Source of the DNA: Lautropia sp.
GTDB taxonomy: Bacteria > Pseudomonadota > Gammaproteobacteria > Burkholderiales > Burkholderiaceae_E
Assembly: GCA_013813615.1 (NCBI GenBank)
Contig: JACCRJ010000716.1
Coordinates: 1-7,037, forward strand
DNA length: 7,037 bases
Direction of reading: 5' to 3'
Position numbers and translations under genes: made by a program
Shown here: positions 1 through 5,833 of the stretch, piece by piece
Numbering within the stretch: position 1 is the first letter of the stretch
Layout of the letters: each line of letters begins with the position of its first letter
The notes under the pieces: generated by a model
Told to the model about the DNA's origin: nothing
Seen by the model: only the letters and a program-made list of their open reading frames with translations
Database searches by the model: none

Positions 1-18
1 GGCGCAAGCCGTCTTTTT
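1..18 (+). terminator. Intrinsic terminator of an upstream gene, right half only
   Basis: The window opens with GGC, a GCAA tetraloop (GNRA type) and GCC, followed by GTC and a run of five T at 14-18. This is the loop, right arm and T tract expected of a rho-independent terminator reading rightwards. If the stem continues to the left, the right arm GCCGTC predicts GACGGC ending at position 3; only its last three bases lie inside the window. The gene it serves is outside the window. The call depends on unseen sequence, but stem, tetraloop and T run together are seldom chance in DNA this GC-rich. Confidence 0.55.
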
Positions 19-63
19 CCTCGCAGCCGGCCCCTCGAAGCCCCGCCCATCCGACGAAATCCG

Positions 64-80
64 CCGGCCGGACCGGCCGG
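64..80. repeat. 17-bp perfect GC palindrome upstream of rlpA-like gene
   Basis: Two copies of CCGGCCGG, each self-complementary, flank a single A at 72, so the 17 bases form a perfect odd-length palindrome. It lies about 40 bases before the lipoprotein start, between the upstream terminator and the gene. It could be a protein-binding site or a hairpin in the 5' leader; no T tract follows, so a terminator is unlikely. No convincing sigma-70 promoter was recognised in 19-117, although the gene needs one there or read-through from the left. Confidence 0.3.
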
Positions 81-117
81 TGTGGTTTAAATGGTGCGCG
101 CCCGATGCAATGACGTC

Positions 118-924
118 ATGAAGCCACACAACGCCACCCCCGTCGCCCGCCGCTTCTCCTTCGGCGCCAGCGCCGGACTGCTGCTGCTGGTGTCTGCCTG
201 CTCGACCTTGCGGCCCGTGGCCGAGCCGGGTCCGGCCGGCGGTATCGACGGCGCGGCGGCGGCGATCGCAGCGTCCGAGCCCGAGGCGGATCCGATCGCA
301 CCGGCTGGCAGCGCGCGGTCGATGCCGCCGCGGCGCGCTCCGGCGAAGCGTGTCACCAGCGCCAAGTTCCGTGCGGGCCCGGGAGAGTCCTCCGGGGATG
401 CCGACCGGGAGCCGGCGCAGCCAGCGCTTCAGACGCTGATCGATACCGTCCCGGAAGACGCCGGCGACGACCGGCCGCCGGTGGCCGGTCCGGTACCGAA
501 GCTGGAGCCGCTGGCCGACCATGCGAACCGGTCCTACCGGCTGCGGGGCAGACACTACCGGCCGATGAAGGACCTTGTGCCCTTCCGTCAGCGCGGCATT
601 GCCTCCTGGTACGGCAAGCAGTTCCATGGCCGCCGCACCGCCACCGGCGAACGTTACGACATGCACGAGATGTCGGCGGCGCATCCGACGCTGCCCCTGC
701 CGTCCTATGTCCGCGTCACCAACCTGAAGACCGGGACCAGCATCATCGTCCGGGTCAACGACCGGGGGCCCTTCGCCCACAACCGGGTCATCGACCTGTC
801 GCATGCCGCCGCCGGACGCCTCGGCGTCCTGGCGGGTGGCATCGCCGCCGTCGAGATCAACCTGATCCTGCCGGAACCTGCGGGAACCGGCCTCACCGCG
901 CCGGTGGCGGGCGTCCTGGACTAG
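118..924 (+). CDS. RlpA-family lipoprotein (septal ring lytic transglycosylase-like, double-psi beta-barrel)
   Basis: 268-residue predicted outer-membrane lipoprotein. From the ATG at 118 the N-terminus has basic residues (R11, R12), a hydrophobic stretch (about 16-25) and a lipobox V-S-A-C with C28 as the lipidation site. An in-frame ATG at 91 adds nine residues, which would lengthen the signal peptide for no gain; neither start has a good Shine-Dalgarno. Residues about 30-150 are Ala/Pro/Arg-rich low complexity, probably a flexible periplasmic linker. The RlpA double-psi beta-barrel spans about 157-255, with GIASWYG (160-166), TATGE (174-178), AAH (187-189) and RVNDRGPF (212-219). By analogy with Pseudomonas aeruginosa RlpA, which cleaves glycan strands stripped of stem peptides, E178, H189 and D215 are the expected active-site residues and all are present. 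There is no C-terminal SPOR domain, so septal targeting through denuded glycan is not supported. Single gene, convergent with the MFS gene. Confidence 0.9.
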   Translation: MKPHNATPVARRFSFGASAGLLLLVSACSTLRPVAEPGPAGGIDGAAAAIAASEPEADPIAPAGSARSMPPRRAPAKRVTSAKFRAGPGESSGDADREPAQPALQTLIDTVPEDAGDDRPPVAGPVPKLEPLADHANRSYRLRGRHYRPMKDLVPFRQRGIASWYGKQFHGRRTATGERYDMHEMSAAHPTLPLPSYVRVTNLKTGTSIIVRVNDRGPFAHNRVIDLSHAAAGRLGVLAGGIAAVEINLILPEPAGTGLTAPVAGVLD

Positions 925-930
925 GACCCC
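909..930. terminator. Hairpin across the convergent rlpA-like/MFS stop codons
   Basis: GGG (909-911) plus GTCCT (913-917) can pair with AGGAC (923-927) plus CCC (928-930), giving an eight-pair stem with one bulged C at 912 and a five-base loop. Both genes end inside it: the stop codons share the palindrome CTAG at 921-924 (TAG at 922-924 on plus, TAG read from 923-921 on minus). No T tract follows on either strand, so it would be an atypical bidirectional terminator or simply a transcript-end hairpin. Confidence 0.3.
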
Positions 931-943
931 GACAGGCTCCCAG
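921..943. repeat. Convergent-junction element, copy 1
   Basis: CTAGGA (921-926), five extra bases (927-931), then ACAGGCTCCCAG (932-943). The same two blocks occur at 6585-6602 without the spacer and with one mismatch (T for C). CTAGGA can pair with TCCCAG (938-943) except for one A/C mismatch. Here the element encodes the last residues of the MFS protein and includes both stop codons. Its function is unknown; a transcript-end or dispersed repeat element is possible. Confidence 0.4.
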
Positions 944-2132
944 GCATCAGGCTGTCGCGGTTGCGCAGCGCCGGGAACCGGCTCGTCCAGATGGCGACCA
1001 CGAGCAGCGTGCCGATTCCGCCGAGCACCACGGATTCGACCGGGCCGAACCACGCGGCAGTGACGCCGCTCTCGAACTCGCCGATCTGGTTGGACGCGCC
1101 GATGAACACCGTGTTGACCGCACTGACGCGCCCGCGCATGTCGTCGGGTGTCTCCAGCTGAACCAGCGATTGGCGGATCACTACGCTGAACATGTCGGCC
1201 GCACCGGTCAATGCCAGTGCCATCACCGACAGCACGACCGATGTCGAGACGGCGAATACCAGCATCGCCGCGCCGAAGCAGGCGACGGCGACCAGCATCT
1301 TCCTGCCGACTCGTTTCTGCAGCGGATGACGGGCCAGCCAGACGGCGGTGGCGATTGCGCCGATCGCGGGCGCGGAGCGCAGCGCACCCAGCCCTTCGGG
1401 GCCGGTCTGCAGGATGTCGCGGGCGTAGATGGGCAGGAGCGCGGTGGCGCCGCCCAGCAGAACCGCGACCATGTCGAGTGAGATCGCGCCGAGCAGCACC
1501 GGCTTGCTGCGGATGAAGCGCAGCCCGGCAAACAGGTAGGTGAGCGAGAACGGCGGCAGCGGCGCCCGCACGCGAGGCTCCTTCACCCACACCATCAGCA
1601 GCGAGGCAAGCAGGAACAGCAGCGCACTGCAGGCGTAGACGATGCCGGAGCCGGCCAGGTAGATCAGCCCGCCCAGCGCGGGCCCGGTGATCATCGCCAC
1701 CTGCAGCGTGCTGCTCGAGGTGGCGATGGCTCTCGAGAGCATCTCCGGCGGGACCAGCCGCGGCACCAGCGCCTGGCTGGCCGGCTGGTCGAACGCGCGG
1801 GCGCAGCCGATGGCGAAGACCGCCGCGAAGATCCATTCCGGTGTGAGGTCGCCGCCCCAGGCGCCGACGGCAAGGCTTGCCGATGCGGCAGCCTCCATCG
1901 CGCGCGCGACGATGATCACCAGCCGGCGGTCGAACCGGTCGATGATCGAGCCGGTGATGAACAACAGCGCGAGGCTGGGTGCGAACTGCGCCAGCCCGAC
2001 CAATCCGAGGTCGAGCGGGTCGCCGGTCAGCTCGTACATCTGCCAGCCGACCGCCACCACCTGGATCTGCATCGCAAAGCCGCCGGCCAGCCGCGCGGCC
2101 AGGAAGCGCAGGAACGACGGGTTATCCGACAG
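921..2132 (-). CDS. MFS transporter, EntS-like (MFS_3/DHA3 type) efflux protein
   Basis: Inner-membrane major facilitator of about 403 residues with roughly 11-12 hydrophobic segments. The segment after the first half of TM1 (Q-VVAVGWQMYELTGDPLDLGLVGL) and the following loop with IIDRFDRR match the MFS_3 group that includes the enterobactin exporter EntS and many uncharacterised drug or metabolite exporters; the substrate cannot be told. The first ATG is at 2072-2070, but the frame upstream encodes S-D-N-P-S-F-L-R-F-L-A-A-R-L-A-G-G-F-A, a typical family N-terminus completing TM1. In that frame no ATG, GTG or TTG exists between 2073 and the stop at 2316-2318. I therefore propose CTG at 2132, or ATC at 2138, which is six bases after GGAG (2148-2145). 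Starting at 2072 would lose part of TM1. Transcribed divergently from the ABC exporter; its stop overlaps that of the lipoprotein gene by four bases. Confidence 0.85.
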   Translation of the reverse strand: MSDNPSFLRFLAARLAGGFAMQIQVVAVGWQMYELTGDPLDLGLVGLAQFAPSLALLFITGSIIDRFDRRLVIIVARAMEAAASASLAVGAWGGDLTPEWIFAAVFAIGCARAFDQPASQALVPRLVPPEMLSRAIATSSSTLQVAMITGPALGGLIYLAGSGIVYACSALLFLLASLLMVWVKEPRVRAPLPPFSLTYLFAGLRFIRSKPVLLGAISLDMVAVLLGGATALLPIYARDILQTGPEGLGALRSAPAIGAIATAVWLARHPLQKRVGRKMLVAVACFGAAMLVFAVSTSVVLSVMALALTGAADMFSVVIRQSLVQLETPDDMRGRVSAVNTVFIGASNQIGEFESGVTAAWFGPVESVVLGGIGTLLVVAIWTSRFPALRNRDSLMPGSLSGS

Positions 2133-2212
2133 TCTGATGGTGATCTCCGCAGGGCCGCCGATTGTAGTGAGTGCGGCCGGGCGCCGCCGGGCGCTGCCGT
2201 ATGATTGGGACC
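2133..2212. promoter_or_regulatory. Divergent control region between MFS and ABC exporter genes
   Basis: About 80 bases separate the likely starts of two divergently transcribed transporter genes, so promoters for both should lie here or in the adjoining coding ends. It holds a 10-bp tandem repeat (2179-2198) and a GGAG (minus strand, 2148-2145) that may be the MFS ribosome-binding site. A TATGAT at 2200-2205 resembles a -10 box but has no matching -35 and would leave almost no leader. No operator of a known regulator was recognised. Confidence 0.35.
2179..2198 (+). repeat. 10-bp tandem repeat before the ABC exporter start
   Basis: GGGCGCCGCC at 2179-2188 is followed directly by GGGCGCTGCC at 2189-2198, nine of ten bases identical. 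It lies 14 bases before the proposed ATG at 2213. One 10-bp helical turn per unit would suit a protein binding one face of the DNA, but GC-rich repeats of this size also occur by chance. Confidence 0.4.
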
Positions 2213-4069
2213 ATGTTCCGCTTCTTCGAAAAGCTGCTGCCCGGCGCCGTACCGCCGCCGCAGCGGGTGCGGCGCAGCGGCCCGCCCAACGGCCTGCTCG
2301 CCTTCTACTGGCACTTCATCCGGCAGGCCAAGCCGGTTTTCGCGGCGATGTTCGCGACGTCGCTCGGCATTGCCTTGCTGGATACCCTGCTGCCGGTGCT
2401 GATCGGCAAGCTCGTCACGCTGGTGGAGGCGCCGCAACCACGGGCCGCCCTCGACGCGTCCTGGCCGGCGCTGCTCGCGATCGCCCTCGCGATCCTGATC
2501 GGCCGCCCCCTGGTGATCCTGCTCGACAGCCTGGTCCGGCACGGGGCAGTGACGCCAGGCTTCACCCAGATGGTTCGCTGGCAGAGCCACTGGCATGTGG
2601 TCCGCCAGAGCTGGCCCTTCTTCCAGAACGACTTCGCCGGGCGCATCGCCAACCGGGTGATGCAGACCGGCTACGCGGTGCGGGAGACTGTCACCTCCGC
2701 GGTCCGCTCGGTCTGGTATATCGTTTCCTTCGGTACGCTCTCGCTCGCCATCATCGCGGCGGCGGACTGGCGGCTGGCGATACCGACGCTGCTCTGGTGG
2801 ATCGCTTACCTGCTGTTCCTGCGCTGGTTCGTGCCGCGGATGCGCGACAAGGCCCGGCGCAGTTCGGAAGGCCACTCGGCGCTGATCGGCCGCATCGTCG
2901 ACAGCTACGCCAACATACTGACGGTCAAGCTGTTCGCCCGGGCTTCGGACGAAGACGCCTACGTGGTCCAGGCGATGGACGAGCATCGGCGCCGTGTCAG
3001 CCAGCACATGCGCCTGACGACCGGCTTCATGTTCACCCTCGCGGTGATGAACGCCCTGCTGGTCGTCGGGACGGCGGCGACCGGGATCTTCTTGTGGATG
3101 ACCGGTGAAGTCGCCGCCGGCGTCGTCGCGACCGCGCTCCCGTTGGCCTGGCAGGTCTCCAACATGGCCGGCTGGGTTTCCTGGGAGATCGCGGGGATCT
3201 TCGAGAACATCGGCACGGTGCAGGAAGGGATGCAGACGATTGCCGTCCCCCACCAGCTGGTGGACCGCGACGATGCGGCCAGACTCGAGGTGACCCGAGG
3301 CGAAGTCGTCTTCCGCTCGGTCAGCTTCACCTACCCGAACAGCACGGCGCCGGTGCTGAAGGAATTCCACCTGACGGTACGCCCGGGCGAGCGCATCGGG
3401 CTGGTCGGCCGCTCGGGCGCCGGCAAGTCGACGCTGGTGAACCTGCTGCTTCGCTTTCATGACATCGACGACGGCGCCATCCTGATCGACGGACAGAACA
3501 TTGCGGGCGTCACCCAGGAGAGCCTGCGCGCTGCGATCGGCGTGGTGACTCAGGACACCTCGCTGCTGCATCGCTCGATCGCCGACATCATCCGCTACGG
3601 CAGGCCGACCGCGACCGATGAACAGGTGCACGCGGCTGCCGGCCAGGCGCATGCGGACGAGTTCATCGGGTCGCTGCGCGACTGGATGGGCCGCAGCGGC
3701 TACGATGCCCATGCCGGGGAGCGCGGGGTGAAGCTCTCGGGCGGCCAGCGCCAGCGGGTTGCGCTCGCGCGGGTGGTGCTGAAGGACGCGCCGATCCTGG
3801 CGCTGGACGAGGCGACGTCGGCGCTGGATTCGGAGATCGAGGCGGCGATCCAGGAGCAGCTCGACACGCTCATGCGCGGCAAGACGGTGATCGCGATCGC
3901 GCATCGGCTGAGCACCATCGCCAGGCTGGATCGGCTGCTGGTCATCGACCAGGGCCGCATCGTCGAGCAGGGCACGCATGCGCAGCTGCTCGAGCAGCAT
4001 GGCTTGTATGCCTCGCTCTGGCAGCGCCAGTCGGGTGGCTTCCTCGGCGCGGACCTGGAGTCGGTGTGA
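2213..4069 (+). CDS. ABC transporter, fused permease and ATPase (ABCB/exporter type)
   Basis: 618-residue half-transporter expected to homodimerise in the inner membrane and couple ATP hydrolysis to export. The transmembrane domain is about 42-335, with hydrophobic segments near 42-64, 84-104, a pair in 163-205 and a pair from 271. The nucleotide-binding domain is about 360-600: A-loop Y374, Walker A GRSGAGKST (399-407), Q447, signature LSGGQ (508-512), Walker B ILALDE (528-533, D532 and E533) and switch H564. All catalytic motifs are intact. ATG 2213 (MFRFFEKLL) is chosen because it matches the usual family start; GTG 2171 and ATG 2201 are in frame upstream, and none has a clear Shine-Dalgarno. 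It heads the operon and its stop overlaps pxpB by GTGA. The family includes lipid, drug and thiol-compound exporters; the coupling hints at an oxoproline-, glutathione- or gamma-glutamyl-related cargo, but this is inference. Confidence 0.9.
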   Translation: MFRFFEKLLPGAVPPPQRVRRSGPPNGLLAFYWHFIRQAKPVFAAMFATSLGIALLDTLLPVLIGKLVTLVEAPQPRAALDASWPALLAIALAILIGRPLVILLDSLVRHGAVTPGFTQMVRWQSHWHVVRQSWPFFQNDFAGRIANRVMQTGYAVRETVTSAVRSVWYIVSFGTLSLAIIAAADWRLAIPTLLWWIAYLLFLRWFVPRMRDKARRSSEGHSALIGRIVDSYANILTVKLFARASDEDAYVVQAMDEHRRRVSQHMRLTTGFMFTLAVMNALLVVGTAATGIFLWMTGEVAAGVVATALPLAWQVSNMAGWVSWEIAGIFENIGTVQEGMQTIAVPHQLVDRDDAARLEVTRGEVVFRSVSFTYPNSTAPVLKEFHLTVRPGERIGLVGRSGAGKSTLVNLLLRFHDIDDGAILIDGQNIAGVTQESLRAAIGVVTQDTSLLHRSIADIIRYGRPTATDEQVHAAAGQAHADEFIGSLRDWMGRSGYDAHAGERGVKLSGGQRQRVALARVVLKDAPILALDEATSALDSEIEAAIQEQLDTLMRGKTVIAIAHRLSTIARLDRLLVIDQGRIVEQGTHAQLLEQHGLYASLWQRQSGGFLGADLESV

Positions 4070-4806
4070 ACGCCGAAGCCGCCGGGCCGGCCGGTATCGC
4101 GGCGTCGACCGCCGGATGGCGGATCGTGCCCCTGGGGGACCGGTGCCTGATCGTCGAGTTCGAATCGCGGGTGGATGCGCAGATCAGCCGCAAGGCGCGG
4201 TCCCTGGCCCATCGCCTGCTGGAGCGGCCGCCGACCGGCGTGGTCGACGTCGTGCCGGCCTTCTGCACCGTCGCCGTCTACTACCGGCCGGAGCGCTTCG
4301 CGCCGGGCGCCGCGCCGTTCCAGCAGCTGCGCCTGCAGATCGAGGCGCTCCTCCATGCCGGCCTGGAAGCGGCCGAGGGGCCGGCGCGCGTCGTCCGGGT
4401 GCCGGTCTGCTACGGCGGCGAGTACGGACCGGACCTGGAAGCGGTCGCGCAGGCGTGCGGCATGACGGCGTCCGAAGTGATTCTCGCCCACGTCGCGTCG
4501 GACCATGTCGTGTTCATGCTCGGGTTCTCGCCGGGCTTTCCGTACATCGGCGGCCTTGATCCACGACTGTCGGTGCCGCGGCGGCCCACGCCCCGCACGC
4601 ACATCCCCGCCGGCTCGGTCGCCATCGCGCGCGACCAGTCGGCCATCTATTCGTACGAGACGCCGGGAGGCTGGAACCTGATCGGGCGCACGCCGATGAA
4701 GCTGTTCGATCCGCTCGCCGAACCGCCGTGCCGGCTGCAGGCCGGCGACCGCATCCGCTTCGTGCCGATCGTGCCGGCGGAGTTCGCGCCGGTGGCGGCG
4801 GCATGA
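4066..4806 (+). CDS. pxpB: 5-oxoprolinase subunit PxpB (KipI-like domain)
   Basis: 246-residue subunit of the cytoplasmic PxpABC enzyme, which uses ATP to hydrolyse 5-oxoproline to L-glutamate. The family hallmark is GFSPGFPYIGGL (153-164), followed by L-S-V-P-R-R-P-T-P-R (168-177), IPAGSVAIA (180-188) and TPGGWNLIGRTP (199-210). These match the PxpB/KipI (allophanate hydrolase subunit 1) fold. In Bacillus the homologue KipI inhibits the sporulation kinase KinA, but the neighbouring pxpC and pxpA make the oxoprolinase role the better call. The start is GTG at 4066, whose TG plus the next A is the stop of the exporter gene (GTGA), so re-initiation by terminating ribosomes is likely. Residues 1-15 are a slightly long, Ala-rich N-terminus. 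Confidence 0.92.
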   Translation: MNAEAAGPAGIAASTAGWRIVPLGDRCLIVEFESRVDAQISRKARSLAHRLLERPPTGVVDVVPAFCTVAVYYRPERFAPGAAPFQQLRLQIEALLHAGLEAAEGPARVVRVPVCYGGEYGPDLEAVAQACGMTASEVILAHVASDHVVFMLGFSPGFPYIGGLDPRLSVPRRPTPRTHIPAGSVAIARDQSAIYSYETPGGWNLIGRTPMKLFDPLAEPPCRLQAGDRIRFVPIVPAEFAPVAAA

Positions 4807-4817
4807 GCGTTATATGA
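4803..4817 (+). other. Four-codon minicistron bridging pxpB and pxpC
   Basis: ATG AGC GTT ATA TGA reads M-S-V-I-stop. Its ATG overlaps the pxpB stop (ATGA at 4803-4806) and its stop overlaps the pxpC ATG (ATGA at 4814-4817). A ribosome ending pxpB could restart at 4803, end at 4817 and restart on pxpC. This is seen directly; a working role is inference, and pxpC could equally be reached by a short slide of seven bases. Confidence 0.3.
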
Positions 4818-5833
4818 CCATCACGGTTCTCAAGCCAGGCGCGCTGTCGCAGTTGCAGGATCTGGGGCGCTACGGCTACCAGCGCTTCGGCGTCGTGGTC
4901 GGCGGCGTGATGGACGAATGGTCGCACCGGCTGGCCAACGCGTTGCTCGGCAACGATGAGGACGACGCGACGCTGGAGATCACGCTGACCGGTCCGAGCC
5001 TGCGGTTCGATCAGGCCGCGACTATCGCGATATGCGGCGCGGACCTCTCGCCACGGGTCGACGGTGCCGGGCTGACGCACGGGCTGCCGCACGGCCGTCC
5101 GGTGCGCATCGAGGCCGGCAGTCAGTTGCGGTTCGGGGCGCGGGCCAGCGGCGCCCGTGCCTACCTGGCGGTTGCCGGTGGTTTCGACGTCACGCTCGTG
5201 ATGGGCAGCCGCAGCACCTACGCCCGCGGCGGGTTCGGCGGTCTCGACGGGCGGTCGCTGCGCAAGGACGACGTCCTGGCCGTGCGCCAGGTTGCGCTGG
5301 CGATTCCGCCGCCCGATGCGCCGCCCGCCGCGTCGCCCGCCGCGTCGCCGGTGGCGCTGTCCATCCCGCCCTCGCCGATCATCGTGCCGCCGGTGCGGAT
5401 CGATCCGGTTCAGCCGATCAGGATCATCGCCGGGCGGCACTGGGACGTCTTCACCCCGCAGGCGCGGCGGCTGCTCCTGGAAGCCGAGTTCACCATCGGC
5501 GCCGCGTCCGACCGCATGGGCTACCGGCTCCAGGGACCGGTGCTGGCGCGCGCGCGGCAGGTCGAGCTGATCTCCGAAGCCGTCACCGCCGGGACCATCC
5601 AGGTTCCGCCGGACGGTCTGCCGATCGTCCTGATGGCGGACCGGCAGACCACCGGCGGCTACCCGAAGATCGCCAACGTCGCGAGCGCGGACCTGCGGGT
5701 GATGGCGCAGATGACGGCGCCGCAGGCGCTGCGCTTCGTGCTGATCTCGCTGGCGGACGCGCAGCGCATCTACCTCGCGCGGGAACGCGAGTACAGTCAC
5801 GTCAGGCAGGTTCTGGGGGGGCAGTCGAAATGA
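4814..5833 (+). CDS. pxpC: 5-oxoprolinase subunit PxpC (KipA-like, biotin-dependent carboxyltransferase family)
   Basis: 339-residue subunit of the PxpABC oxoprolinase; PxpB and PxpC are thought to work together, probably on ATP-dependent activation of 5-oxoproline. N-terminal signature: LKPGALSQLQDLGRYGYQ (6-23), then GVMDEW and LANALLGNDE, the usual Q-D-x-G-R and A-N-x-L-x-G-N pattern. The C-terminal half carries the other hallmark, SEAVTAGTIQVPPDG followed by MADRQTTGGYPK (DRQTTGGYP core). Between the halves, residues 165-193 form a Pro/Ala/Ser-rich linker, longer than in typical homologues and explaining a size near 340 rather than about 310. The ATG at 4814 has only a weak GAG (4805-4807) as ribosome-binding site, consistent with coupling to pxpB. 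Its stop overlaps pxpA by ATGA, and a G7 run at 5815-5821 lies just before the end. Confidence 0.92.
   Translation: MTITVLKPGALSQLQDLGRYGYQRFGVVVGGVMDEWSHRLANALLGNDEDDATLEITLTGPSLRFDQAATIAICGADLSPRVDGAGLTHGLPHGRPVRIEAGSQLRFGARASGARAYLAVAGGFDVTLVMGSRSTYARGGFGGLDGRSLRKDDVLAVRQVALAIPPPDAPPAASPAASPVALSIPPSPIIVPPVRIDPVQPIRIIAGRHWDVFTPQARRLLLEAEFTIGAASDRMGYRLQGPVLARARQVELISEAVTAGTIQVPPDGLPIVLMADRQTTGGYPKIANVASADLRVMAQMTAPQALRFVLISLADAQRIYLAREREYSHVRQVLGGQSK
5322..5349 (+). repeat. 12-bp tandem repeat in the PxpC linker
   Basis: CGCCCGCCGCGT occurs twice in a row (5322-5333, 5334-5345), followed by four bases of a third copy. It encodes the P-A-A-S-P-A-A-S part of the PxpC linker. The 12-base period keeps the reading frame, so the linker probably lengthened by in-frame duplication. 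Confidence 0.6.
5815..5821 (+). promoter_or_regulatory. G7 run: likely pxpA ribosome-binding site, possible slippery site
   Basis: Seven G end eight bases before the pxpA ATG at 5830 and can pair with the CCUCC of 16S rRNA, so this is the best ribosome-binding site in the operon. In the pxpC frame the run reads as last base of CTG, then GGG GGG, which fits the X XXY YYZ form of slippery heptamers. A shift of -1 here would lead straight into the pxpA frame. Confidence 0.45.

Noticed and set aside
91..117. Upstream ATG at 91 as start of the lipoprotein gene
   Set aside because: It adds nine residues before an already complete lipoprotein signal peptide and has no better ribosome-binding site; it cannot be excluded.
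2200..2205. TATGAT as a -10 promoter element of the exporter operon
   Set aside because: No -35 at proper spacing, and it lies eight bases before the ATG; an almost leaderless transcript would be required.
2171..2212. GTG at 2171 or ATG at 2201 as exporter start
   Set aside because: Extra residues are Arg/Gly-rich and not family-like; MFRFF at 2213 matches the usual N-terminus.
1687..3108. 473-residue plus-strand open frame spanning the MFS gene, divergent region and exporter start
   Set aside because: It runs antisense to the MFS gene and out of frame in the exporter, with no domain in either part.
2027..4000. 657-residue open frame on the minus strand across the ABC exporter gene
   Set aside because: Arg/Asp/Gln-rich with no recognisable domain, lying exactly opposite a gene with all ABC motifs; long antisense frames are expected in GC-rich DNA.
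4514..5800. 428-residue open frame on the minus strand across pxpB and pxpC
   Set aside because: Low-complexity Arg/His/Gln-rich translation without family motifs, opposite two well-identified genes.
5032..5829. In-frame upstream extension of pxpA to a 518-residue protein
   Set aside because: The added 266 residues are an Arg/Ala/Gly-rich shadow of pxpC; PxpA has its normal length and motifs from the ATG at 5830. The open frame matters only for the frameshift idea.
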